From Flavobacteriales bacterium UBA720 (GTDB taxonomy: Bacteria; Bacteroidota; Bacteroidia; Flavobacteriales; Weeksellaceae): a stretch of 18,622 nt of DNA. Of this stretch, positions 7,404-14,218 are shown piece by piece; within the stretch, counting starts at the first letter, position 1; each line of letters starts with the position of its first letter. The notes below the pieces were generated by a model. The model worked only from the letters and a program-made list of their open reading frames with translations. It made no database searches and was not told where the DNA came from. Location of the stretch: NCBI GenBank assembly GCA_002297505.1, contig DBLQ01000093.1, forward strand, positions 6,330 to 24,951. Direction: 5' to 3'. The translations under genes and the position numbers were made by a program.

Positions 7404-9074
7404 ATGATTCGAATCGCGACACTCGGTTTTATCCTTTTTTGCCAAACTATCAATGCCCAATTCAGAAGTTCACTGTACGACGATAATCAACTGAGCCTCT
7501 CACTGCGAGGCGGCGCAGACTTCCCTTCTTACGACAATCAGACCAAGTATGTGGATTATAAACCCAATCTCAATATTGGTGCATCCGTAGATTTTTATTT
7601 TAACTGGATTGGATTGGGAATTGACTTTGATTACCTTAAAAACAGTCCTAAAAATACTTATCCCAGCTCGGAACTTTATAACAATTCCACAAGAATTTCT
7701 AATCCATCGCTTACTCAGAATGATGTGAATAGAATCTTCATCGGTGCGGGTCCTAATTTCCGTTGGGTACTGAACGATGACATCAGCCTGGCTTTAAAAC
7801 TTAAAGGCGGAATCGCAAATATTAAAGGTGGCGAAATGGTACTGAGTTCATCTCCTCTGCTTCTCAATTACCATAATGGATACGATGCCCGGACTGTATT
7901 GAGTGGCAAAGCGCAGATGGAATTCAATTGGTTTTTTTCGGAGCATATTGGCATTAATGCCGGCGCTTATTACATACAGCACTTTGGCACTGAAGATCTG
8001 GCTCAGAACAGTACGGTTGCCGGTTACATTCCCTTTACCGAAAACAATGGACAAAACAACCTCACTACTAACAATGCGATGATCCGGAACAGCAGCCTGA
8101 AACACGAGATCCATTCTGCGGGAGTTTTTGCCGGACTTACGTTCCGAATTCCTACCGAGAAAAAAGCGCCTAATTATAACCTCACAGTCATTGCCAAAGA
8201 TCAGGAAACAGGGATCATTCTCCCGGATACGTTTGTAGAACTTTACAAAGATGGAAAGCGCGCTTACTTTGCCAGAACCAATGCACAGGGCGTTGCGTTT
8301 TTCAAAAATATAAAGCCTGATAATTACGAGATCCGTGGTAATCTTTACAACATCGATTTGTTATCCAATAAAGCCGGAAAGAGCGAGTTTGTGAAGAATT
8401 CTACACTGAAAAAGGACCTCTCCACAGATGCTGCAACATTTTTCGTGAAAGGCCAGGTGAATGTTTGTAAAGGAAAAGGTTCGCTGCGCGACGTTACCGT
8501 AGTCATCAAAAATAATCAGGATGGCAGTTCACGCGATGCTAAGACAGATATCAACGGCCGATTTTACTTTAAAGCTGACAAAAACGCGACTTACACCATC
8601 TATGGTAAAAAAGGAAACTATTTTTCCCAAACGGAAATCGTTAGCTCTAAAAATGCTGATCGCAGCAATACGCTGTTCCTGAATCTTCAGGTCTGCATGG
8701 AGGAAACGACCTGTGGCAAAGCCATCAATCTCCAAAACATTCACTACGATCTGGATAAATATGAAATCCGTGAAGATGCGAAAGCCGAGCTCAACAAGCT
8801 GGTTCAGTTTATGAAAGACAATCCGAATGTGAAAGTAGAGCTGGCTTCGCACACCGATTCGCGTGCATCGGATGATTATAACAAAAACCTGTCTCAAAAC
8901 AGGGCCAATGCAGCAGTGGATTACCTGATATCTAATGGCATCAGTAAAGAGCGCTTAAAGGCCATCGGCTATGGCGAAACTAAGTTACTTAATGCCTGCA
9001 GCAATGGTTCGGATTGTACGGAAGAACAGCATCAGATCAACCGCCGGACCGAGATGAAGGTGATCTGTCCTTGA
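7404..9074 (+). CDS. OmpA family outer-membrane/peptidoglycan-linking protein
   Basis: 556 residues. Signal peptide 1-18 (IATLGFILFCQTINA, then Gln19). Residues about 20-250 have alternating hydrophobic/aromatic beta-strands (LSLSLRGGADF, LNIGASVDFYFNWIGLGIDFDYL, HSAGVFAGLTFRI), consistent with an OmpA-like beta-barrel. Two carboxypeptidase-regulatory/SdrD-B-like beta domains follow (about 257-340, GTPD-like ILPDTFVELYKDGK...TNAQGVAFFKNIKPDNYEI; about 345-432, VKGQVNVCKGKGSLRDVTVVIKN...TDINGRFYFKA). The C-terminal OmpA domain (about 438-556) has FxLxK-like NIHYDLDKYEIRE, ASHTDSRASDDYNKNLSQNRA with the peptidoglycan-contact Asp, GYGE and NRRTE with its Arg, plus two Cys that may form a disulfide. 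Role: anchors outer membrane to cell wall. The last 38 bp overlap the VanZ gene on the other strand. Confidence 0.93.
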   Translation: MIRIATLGFILFCQTINAQFRSSLYDDNQLSLSLRGGADFPSYDNQTKYVDYKPNLNIGASVDFYFNWIGLGIDFDYLKNSPKNTYPSSELYNNSTRISNPSLTQNDVNRIFIGAGPNFRWVLNDDISLALKLKGGIANIKGGEMVLSSSPLLLNYHNGYDARTVLSGKAQMEFNWFFSEHIGINAGAYYIQHFGTEDLAQNSTVAGYIPFTENNGQNNLTTNNAMIRNSSLKHEIHSAGVFAGLTFRIPTEKKAPNYNLTVIAKDQETGIILPDTFVELYKDGKRAYFARTNAQGVAFFKNIKPDNYEIRGNLYNIDLLSNKAGKSEFVKNSTLKKDLSTDAATFFVKGQVNVCKGKGSLRDVTVVIKNNQDGSSRDAKTDINGRFYFKADKNATYTIYGKKGNYFSQTEIVSSKNADRSNTLFLNLQVCMEETTCGKAINLQNIHYDLDKYEIREDAKAELNKLVQFMKDNPNVKVELASHTDSRASDDYNKNLSQNRANAAVDYLISNGISKERLKAIGYGETKLLNACSNGSDCTEEQHQINRRTEMKVICP

Positions 9075-9519
9075 TCATAAACCATTTTTTGTAGATCAGG
9101 AATCCAACTGTCATCCCTAGTGTATTCATCATCACATCATCTAATTCCGCAAAACCACGAGAAAAGAAATATTGAGAAAACTCCAGAATATTGATGATCA
9201 CAAAAAAGAGAACAAAAAGGTACTTATACTTTTGCAGTTGATGGTACATAATTCCCAAGAAACCGTAAGGCATGAAAAGAATAATATTTCCCACGATATT
9301 TTTGTACTTTTCCAAGGGAACATAGCCCGAGTCATACAATAAAAAATGAATACTTTCAAATGGTATTGCCCTCACGCCGGAGGAGCCAGGGAGAGAATCA
9401 CCACGATAACCCGCAAAAAACATCATATATAAAATCCAAACGGTATATATATTGATCAGCGGAGGATAATATTTATTTATAAATAATTTCAAAATAATTA
9501 AGTAAGCTACAAAAATCAA
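9037..9519 (-). CDS. VanZ family membrane protein
   Basis: A small integral membrane protein of the VanZ-like family, function unknown outside glycopeptide-resistance clusters. Seen: IYTVWILYMMFFAGYRGDSLPG (first membrane segment and loop), then YVPLEKYKNIVGNIILFMPYGFLGIMY, the family's N-x2-LFxPxG core, LFVLFFVIINILEFSQYFFSRGFAELDDVMMNTLGMTVGFLIYKK with the conserved E-x-x-Q and D-D-x-x-x-N-x-x-G motifs. The start is unsure: an ATG at 9648 would overlap the divergent dehydrogenase gene by 110 bp; GTG at 9549 overlaps by 11 bp; TTG at 9519 overlaps nothing and still keeps all membrane segments (160 residues). I give TTG. The 3' end overlaps the OmpA gene by 38 bp, and no terminator separates them. 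Confidence 0.85.
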   Translation of the reverse strand: MIFVAYLIILKLFINKYYPPLINIYTVWILYMMFFAGYRGDSLPGSSGVRAIPFESIHFLLYDSGYVPLEKYKNIVGNIILFMPYGFLGIMYHQLQKYKYLFVLFFVIINILEFSQYFFSRGFAELDDVMMNTLGMTVGFLIYKKWFMIKDRSPSSRSGG

Positions 9520-9538
9520 TAAAAAAATTGAATTACAA

Positions 9539-10603
9539 ATGGAAACCACTAAAATAAAAGCTTTCGGAACCCACGCGGCCGAAAATGATCTGGAACTGAT
9601 GACTATTGAGCGCCGCGAAGTGCAGCCCAAAGATATTGAAATCGACATCTATTATTGTGGCGTCTGTCACTCCGATCTGCATACGGCAAGGAATGACTGG
9701 GGTGGCGCATCATATCCTGTGGTTCCAGGGCACGAAATTGTAGGTAAAGTACTGAGCGTAGGCAGCGAAGTCACGAAACACAAGATCGGAGATCTCGTGG
9801 CGGTAGGCTGTATGGTCGATTCCTGCAGAAGCTGCAACAGCTGTTCTCAGGATCTGGAGCAATTCTGTGAAAAAGGTTTCACCGGAACTTATAACGGAAA
9901 AGATAAACATTTTGAAGATCAGCGCACATTCGGAGGTTATTCAGAAACTGTGGTGGTGGATGAGCATTTTGTGCTGAGTCTGCCGGAGAACCTGGATATG
10001 GCAGCTGCAGCGCCGCTTCTTTGCGCAGGCATCACCACCTGGTCGCCCCTTAAGCACTGGAATGTGAATGAAAGCTCTAAAGTAGCTGTGGTGGGATTAG
10101 GCGGCCTGGGACATATGGCAATCAAATTGGCTAAAGGTCTTGGTGCAGAAGTGACCCTGTTTTCCAGAAGCGAAGGCAAAATCGAAGACGCCAAACAGTT
10201 GGGAGCAGATCATGTGGTGATTTCTACCGATGAAGATCATATGAAATCCGTACTTAACAAATTTGACCTCATTATAGACACTGTTCCCTATGAGCATGAC
10301 ATCAATCCTTACATGGGAACGCTGGCCATCAACGGCACCTTGGTTTTGGTAGGTTTGATTGGTGAATTCGAGAATTACGCGGTGAGCACCAGGCCGATGA
10401 TCTATAAAAGACGGTCAGTGTCTGGTTCACTAATTGGCGGCATCAAGGAAACTCAGGAATTACTGGACTTCTGTGGTGAAAAAAATATAGTGTCTGAGAT
10501 CGAGATCATCAACATCCAGGACATCAATGAAGCTTATGAGAGAATGCTAAAGAGTGATGTGAAATACAGATTCGTGATCGATATGAAGAGTCTTAAAAAT
10601 TAA
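9539..10603 (+). CDS. Zinc-dependent NAD(P) alcohol dehydrogenase (YahK/cinnamyl-alcohol dehydrogenase-like)
   Basis: A cytosolic medium-chain dehydrogenase/reductase that interconverts alcohols and aldehydes. 354 residues, full length. Seen: catalytic-zinc ligands Cys43 (CGVCHSDLH), His65-Glu66 (PGHEIVG) and Cys162 (LLCAGITTWSP); structural-zinc cysteines 96, 99, 102 and 110; and a Rossmann motif GLGGLGHMA from 186. The Ser-Arg-Ser after the second strand (TLFSRSE) favours NADPH; this is inference from the related YahK group. The pattern fits the broad aldehyde reductases acting on aromatic and short aliphatic aldehydes; the physiological substrate is unknown. ATG at 9539; I see no clear -7 box, and the upstream gap is AT-rich. 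It is monocistronic, ended by the terminator at 10631. Confidence 0.95.
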   Translation: METTKIKAFGTHAAENDLELMTIERREVQPKDIEIDIYYCGVCHSDLHTARNDWGGASYPVVPGHEIVGKVLSVGSEVTKHKIGDLVAVGCMVDSCRSCNSCSQDLEQFCEKGFTGTYNGKDKHFEDQRTFGGYSETVVVDEHFVLSLPENLDMAAAAPLLCAGITTWSPLKHWNVNESSKVAVVGLGGLGHMAIKLAKGLGAEVTLFSRSEGKIEDAKQLGADHVVISTDEDHMKSVLNKFDLIIDTVPYEHDINPYMGTLAINGTLVLVGLIGEFENYAVSTRPMIYKRRSVSGSLIGGIKETQELLDFCGEKNIVSEIEIINIQDINEAYERMLKSDVKYRFVIDMKSLKN

Positions 10604-10630
10604 TTGAACAAAGCAATTCAGGACATTTAA

Positions 10631-10672
10631 AACAAAGGAAGCATTTCATCGTGTTTCCTTTGTTTTTTTTTT
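10631..10672 (+). terminator. Rho-independent terminator after the alcohol dehydrogenase gene
   Basis: A perfect 10-bp stem, AACAAAGGAA (10631-10640) with TTCCTTTGTT (10655-10664), a 14-nt loop and a run of T to 10672. Confidence 0.92.
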
Positions 10673-11035
10673 AAGGATTAATAGAAAATATTTTTTAGGA
10701 ATCGACATCCGATTTATTAAGACGACATAGAAAGTTCATCAATATATTTCAAAAATCATCGGGATAGAATATAGGTTATGTTCGTTATTAACAGGTCGCT
10801 CCTACGGAGCTTTCATCCTTTGTTAGCTATTTTGCTATTAACAATAGACCGCTACGCGGCCTTTGTGGCGTGAGATTTAGCGGTGGTAGATTGGTTGGTA
10901 TTGGATTCTGCAGAGTTTTATAGTAAGAACGTTTTCTTTTAGTATCTAACAGGCAGAAATGGCATATGTCTTTTACTTAAAAACCACTCTAATAGTTTTA
11001 TATCATATCATTATGTTTGCCATTTACAATCTACA
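10673..11035. other. Non-coding gap between the dehydrogenase terminator and the first direct repeat
   Basis: About 360 bp with no credible gene. It holds the two small palindromic repeats at 10798-10810 and 10849-10859. A 31-codon reading frame from 10779 runs through both palindromes and is judged to be a by-product of the repeat. The rest (10870-11035) is AT-rich without a recognisable signal. Confidence 0.7.
10784..10866. repeat. Pair of small palindromic intergenic repeats with TAC loops
   Basis: Two units about 51 bp apart. Each starts with a TATTAACA-like stretch (10785-10792 and 10836-10843), then a hairpin with loop TAC: GCTCC-TAC-GGAGC (10798-10810) and CCGC-TAC-GCGG (10849-10859), then a short C/T-rich tail with TTT. 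Stems differ but stay paired, so structure is kept and sequence is not. From memory, repeats containing CCTACGG hairpins are frequent in Chryseobacterium-like genomes; copy number here cannot be seen. Confidence 0.75.
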
Positions 11036-11140
11036 AAACAAAAAATCCCGGCTCCTATTCAGAACCGGGATTTTATATGTTTAAGAAAGATCTTAAGCTT
11101 GAACGTTGTTTCCGCCTAATACGAAAGGTTCGACTTCTTT
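11036..11140. repeat. Direct repeat, left copy: duplicated DUF3467 3' end plus terminator
   Basis: Matches 14787-14891 over 105 bp with three mismatches (11099, 11102, 11132). It contains the terminator and the last 48 bp of coding sequence, read on the minus strand as EVEPFVLGGNNVQA-stop. Here that tail is in frame with the HTH-like gene. A few more bases match to the left (TAC at 11032-11034) after one mismatch. Confidence 0.95.
11039..11074 (-). terminator. Terminator of the HTH-like gene (left repeat copy)
   Basis: AATCCCGG (11044-11051) pairs with CCGGGATT (11065-11072); on the minus strand the hairpin is followed by six T. It is identical to the terminator in the right repeat. Confidence 0.9.
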
Positions 11141-12295
11141 TTTAAATTCAATTAAATAATTCTGATAGTAGCTGAAATAAGTTTCTTCAATTAATTGGCT
11201 TAATTGAGATATACATTCTATTTTTTGATTGGGCTCAGCAGAGTGAAAATAGACAGAATAATACAGCAATGAATAATATTTTTCCCATCCAATTCCCAAA
11301 TTTTTTAAATTAATCTGGTTCATATAAAGCTTCTTTTTGATTTTATCGCCTATTTTTTGATATGCTGCGGCACAAAGAATTTTCCAAACTTCATTATGTG
11401 TTTCTTTTCTTTTTGAAGGGATATAATCTTCATCTTGATTTACTTGAAAGGTATTATTCTCGATCAAAAATTTCATCTCCTTGGTACGATTGGTAAAAAT
11501 CAGGGATTCCAAAACCGTAGATTCAAAGCTACAAACGGATTTTTCTGAAGCTTTTTGATAAAGAATTCTCGCGCGTTTCATTTCGGCAAAATACTTTTTA
11601 TAATCATTTTCGTTTCCTGTAAAATCGGCGTAAAGCAATTGGACACCATATTTCAAACCAGCAGGAATCACGTGTACTTCATCGGAAAGTTCTGTTTCTT
11701 TCACTTTTTTATAATACAAATCCATCAACTCTGTGTTCTGCAGAAGAAAACTACTTTGAAACAGAAAACCGTAGGCAAAGATTTTGGCTTCGTTACTCGT
11801 ATTGTATTTCAGATAAGCTGAAAAACACTGTGTGTACACGGTACCTAGAAGATCACGAAGCGGATGATTTTCCATAAAATATTTTCTGGCCATTGGAAAA
11901 GCCATCAGACGGTGATGTGTGCTCACCAAAAGTTCTGGCGACTTGATAATCTGCTTGCACAAATGTTCACTTCTGTCCCAATAATTATGATTTGTATGGT
12001 CTTGATTTCCAAAAAAATGTTCTAATTCTTGGTTGTTGCAAGCATTAGCAAATTCATTAAAATTTCTATAACCGCAAAATTTACTTAGCAAATCCAAAGT
12101 AAAATGACTGGATTCTGAGCTGGTTTTTATCAGTCCAAAAAACCGACGAAGTGTTTGAGAACTAATGTTTGCTTTGCAATCTCGAATGATGACACTTGCC
12201 AAAACATCGCAGTCTGTAGCTGTTTTTATATCCTTTCCAAATTGCTTTTCTACATTTTTCCGCAATTGGTTCACGACAGTTATTTTTCGGTTCAT
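11093..12295 (-). CDS. HTH-like/alpha-helical repeat protein with a C-terminus fused to the duplicated DUF3467 tail
   Basis: 400 residues from the ATG at 12295, chosen because a -7 box lies at 12314-12321; an ATG at 12394 would place that promoter inside the gene. Residues about 8-82 have a pattern I know from Bacteroidetes regulators and repeat proteins: FGKDIKTATDCDVLASVI, ISSQTLRRFFGL (44-55) and FTLDLLSKFCGYRNFNEF, likely a winged or tri-helical HTH. The rest (about 85-385) is helical with many aromatic residues, TPR-like in texture but without clear TPR consensus. The last 14 residues, EVEPFVLGGNNVQA, are identical to the end of the DUF3467 protein at 14844-15149 and come from the direct repeat. 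No signal peptide or membrane segment. Probable role: transcriptional regulator or sensor of the cassette; function not proven. Confidence 0.75.
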   Translation of the reverse strand: MNRKITVVNQLRKNVEKQFGKDIKTATDCDVLASVIIRDCKANISSQTLRRFFGLIKTSSESSHFTLDLLSKFCGYRNFNEFANACNNQELEHFFGNQDHTNHNYWDRSEHLCKQIIKSPELLVSTHHRLMAFPMARKYFMENHPLRDLLGTVYTQCFSAYLKYNTSNEAKIFAYGFLFQSSFLLQNTELMDLYYKKVKETELSDEVHVIPAGLKYGVQLLYADFTGNENDYKKYFAEMKRARILYQKASEKSVCSFESTVLESLIFTNRTKEMKFLIENNTFQVNQDEDYIPSKRKETHNEVWKILCAAAYQKIGDKIKKKLYMNQINLKNLGIGWEKYYSLLYYSVYFHSAEPNQKIECISQLSQLIEETYFSYYQNYLIEFKKEVEPFVLGGNNVQA

Positions 12296-12313
12296 AGTTT
12301 TTAATAAGATACC

Positions 12314-12321
12314 CAAATATA
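12314..12321 (-). promoter_or_regulatory. Putative -7 box of the HTH-like gene
   Basis: The minus strand reads TATATTTG, a full TAnnTTTG match, 18 bp before the ATG at 12295. A TTG at 12347-12345 (minus), 23 bp upstream and within the palindrome, could be the -33 element. Confidence 0.6.
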
Positions 12322-12340
12322 GATATAAACTCATCATTCT

Positions 12341-12356
12341 TGTACAACATTGTACA
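12341..12356. promoter_or_regulatory. Perfect palindrome, likely operator of the HTH-like gene
   Basis: TGTACAA-CA-TTGTACA: two 7-bp arms with no mismatch and a 2-bp spacer. It sits about 20-35 bp upstream of the -7 box, over the expected -33 region, where a bound dimer would block or recruit RNA polymerase. Autoregulation by the HTH-like protein is inference. Confidence 0.6.
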
Positions 12357-12395
12357 GAAAAGCGATATAAAATTAACATAAATTGTGACTCCAAA

Positions 12396-12590
12396 AATAA
12401 ATGATGAAAAACTGTTTCAGCCTAAAAAAAGCTAAAGGACATGGTTTGTCTGATTGAGGATTTAAGTTTGCAGAAATATTAGATGAGCGATTATGGAAAA
12501 CCGTAAAATTCTTGCAACGCTTTGGTTTAGCTTTGAGGGAAATTGAGAATTGCTTTTTTTGCTTGGACGTGGAAGGCTTTAGTGAAGAAT
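12396..12590. other. Gap between divergent cassette genes, no gene seen
   Basis: About 200 bp between the HTH-like operator region and the promoter of the next gene. All six frames are short or of implausible composition; a 77-codon minus-strand frame (12373-12606) is rich in Lys/Ser with no recognisable pattern and crosses the promoter at 12591. Nothing convincing is seen. Confidence 0.5.
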
Positions 12591-12598
12591 TAGATTTG
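12591..12598 (+). promoter_or_regulatory. Putative -7 box of the 256-residue membrane protein gene
   Basis: TAGATTTG matches TAnnTTTG, 23 bp before the ATG at 12622. The possible -33 elements (TTTG at 12558-12561, TTG at 12563-12565) are further away than usual. Confidence 0.45.
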
Positions 12599-12621
12599 TA
12601 AAACATCTAAAAAATTAAGAC

Positions 12622-13392
12622 ATGAAAAAATATACTGAAAAATCTCTGATTGTTATCAAACACATTAATAATGAGATAGGAATTGATATGTTAAAATATC
12701 AAAACAATGAGATATTTAGCAAAATTTTAGATATACTAATGATACAAAAATATTCTCTTAAATCTATTTATAAGCCACTTATAATCTCTCTTATTCTATT
12801 TACTGCTGGATTTTTTTTATTTAATCTTGGAAAAATATCTATTTTATTGTATAGTATTTTCGGACTATTATTTTGTTTATTAAATGCTTTACTTTTTGGA
12901 ATAATTAAACTATTATCTAATCTTAAAAATGACTTAAAACTTATCATATCTTCATCAATAGATTTGACAAAAAACATTTGTTCTGATTTAAGTTTAGTAG
13001 CCACAAATATTCAAAACTGTAAAAACCCTGGAGGTCTAGTCTTTGAAGGAATTATCGCAGCAACTGTAACTCCATCTCTAATAAAAACCTTTATAAAAGT
13101 ACCAATTGCAGGAGACATATTAATGAATGGAAGTGATAAAATTTTAAGCTTGACAGTAAATGAATTTAAAAAATATGAAGATAAATTTGGAATTCAAAAA
13201 TTTACAGAAAATGGAACTGCACAGTTACTTAAGACAAACTTGAAGATTGAAAGCTACATAACAGAGTTTTCAGACAAGTCTAATAAGTATGTAGATAATG
13301 TGTTTGGAACCATTCAGCTTCCATTCAAAATTATGTTTATGTTGACAACATTTCTAACATCTATTTTTATCTTAATCTTCATTTTTTTGTAA
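12622..13392 (+). CDS. Unknown membrane protein, very AT-rich
   Basis: 256 residues, family not recognised. Residues 1-48 are soluble and charged; about 50-96 form two closely spaced membrane segments (PLIISLILFTAGFFLF and LLYSIFGLLFCLLNALLFGII); about 100-230 are mostly polar/helical with a Gly-containing stretch GGLVFEGIIAATVTPSLIKTF that could be amphipathic; about 233-256 form a C-terminal membrane segment ending in FILIFIFL at the extreme end. Topology: two-TM hairpin, soluble domain, tail anchor. Codon use is strongly A/T-biased compared with the flanking housekeeping genes, which suggests recent acquisition. It lies 80 bp upstream of a second AT-rich membrane gene on the same strand and may form a unit with it. 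A role as a membrane effector is only a guess. Confidence 0.75.
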   Translation: MKKYTEKSLIVIKHINNEIGIDMLKYQNNEIFSKILDILMIQKYSLKSIYKPLIISLILFTAGFFLFNLGKISILLYSIFGLLFCLLNALLFGIIKLLSNLKNDLKLIISSSIDLTKNICSDLSLVATNIQNCKNPGGLVFEGIIAATVTPSLIKTFIKVPIAGDILMNGSDKILSLTVNEFKKYEDKFGIQKFTENGTAQLLKTNLKIESYITEFSDKSNKYVDNVFGTIQLPFKIMFMLTTFLTSIFILIFIFL

Positions 13393-13472
13393 TTTATTTA
13401 AAATCAATTTAATAAAAAGTAGTAAATATAAATTTCATTTAAAATGAAAATACAAATTAATTATATCTAAAG

Positions 13473-13997
13473 ATGGAAAAAACATTGACGGATAGTAATT
13501 TCAATGACATATTGAGTTCTTTAAAAGATAATGATGTTATCACTTATGATGATTTAAAATTTAAAGTTAAAATTGATGACTCGAATTTGGAATTCAAAAT
13601 TATGGTTGTAATTAAAAAATACTCTTTCCGTCTCAAGCTTCTAATTTGGTTATCATCATTAATTATATCTTATTATCTTAAGGATTATATTTTTGATTTG
13701 CTTTATTTTTTTAGTGAATCATCAGACAAGTGGTTAATATATTGTATTTTTTATTTGTGTTATTTTTTCGCACACTTTGTGTATTTTAAAAAATATGTTA
13801 ATTTTTTAATAGAGCTTCTTTTTGAAAAAAATCACAAAAAAATAGTTCATGAAAGCAATTTTTTAAAGTTAGTTAAGAATTGGAAAAGATCAACGGACTA
13901 TCCATTAGACATCAGTGTAAATATCCCTAAAAATAAAATTATTTTAATAAAGGAAATAAGTTCTTCAAAAGGAGAGGAAATAATGTATTGGAAATAA
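13473..13997 (+). CDS. Unknown two-TM membrane protein, very AT-rich
   Basis: 174 residues, family not recognised. The N-terminal ~50 residues are polar (MEKTLTDSNFNDILSSLKDNDVITYDD), followed by two membrane segments (about 54-75, LKLLIWLSSLIISYYLKDYIF; about 86-106, WLIYCIFYLCYFFAHFVYF) and a charged C-terminal cytosolic part with LVKNWKRSTDYPLDISVNIPKN. The overall plan, a central two-TM hairpin flanked by small soluble parts, resembles small membrane effectors in defence islands, but I see no specific motif for that. ATG at 13473; an obvious -7 box is missing, so it may be read through from the 256-residue gene 80 bp upstream. Base composition matches that gene and not the chromosome around it. 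Confidence 0.72.
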   Translation: MEKTLTDSNFNDILSSLKDNDVITYDDLKFKVKIDDSNLEFKIMVVIKKYSFRLKLLIWLSSLIISYYLKDYIFDLLYFFSESSDKWLIYCIFYLCYFFAHFVYFKKYVNFLIELLFEKNHKKIVHESNFLKLVKNWKRSTDYPLDISVNIPKNKIILIKEISSSKGEEIMYWK

Positions 13998-14052
13998 AGA
14001 ATTTTCTTTTAATTGGCTATCCATTACAACTTAGATAAAATTAAAATTTCTA

Positions 14053-14092
14053 TATTTTGTCTGAGTTGGACACATTTTGTCTGGGTTGGACA
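14053..14092. repeat. Two tandem copies of a 20-bp element
   Basis: Units at 14053-14072 and 14073-14092 share 18 of 20 positions: (T/C)ATTTTGTCTG(A/G)GTTGGACA. Each has TGTC near its start and GACA at its end as a short inverted repeat. They lie in the 221-bp gap before the glycosylase-like gene and could be protein-binding sites or the scar of a lost mobile element. Confidence 0.85.
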
Positions 14093-14218
14093 GTATCTTT
14101 ATGAAACATTTAAAAATATAATAAATGATAATCTAGGTAATATTTTGAAGAACGAATTTATGACAAACAATGATATTTAATAGCTATAACAATAATATGA
14201 TTTGCTTAAAAATTAAAC

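Noticed and set aside
9520..9648. ATG start of the VanZ gene at 9648.
   Set aside because: It would lie 110 bp inside the well-supported dehydrogenase gene, and the added residues (Ser/Arg-rich) look like an antisense translation.
10779..10874. 31-codon plus-strand reading frame through both TAC hairpins.
   Set aside because: It is produced by the palindromic repeat itself and has no promoter or start context.
11081..11096. TTAAGA-AAGA-TCTTAA hairpin at the gene end in the direct repeat (also 14832-14847).
   Set aside because: Weak AT-rich stem overlapping the stop codon, next to a much better terminator; not needed as a separate signal.
12296..12394. Upstream extension of the HTH-like gene to the ATG at 12394 (433 residues).
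   Set aside because: The extra 33 residues would be encoded across the -7 box and the palindrome and have an odd composition (Tyr/Leu/Cys-rich); the ATG at 12295 is placed just after the promoter.
12373..12606. 77-codon minus-strand reading frame between the divergent cassette genes.
   Set aside because: Low-complexity Lys/Ser composition, no promoter, and it covers the promoter of the 256-residue gene.
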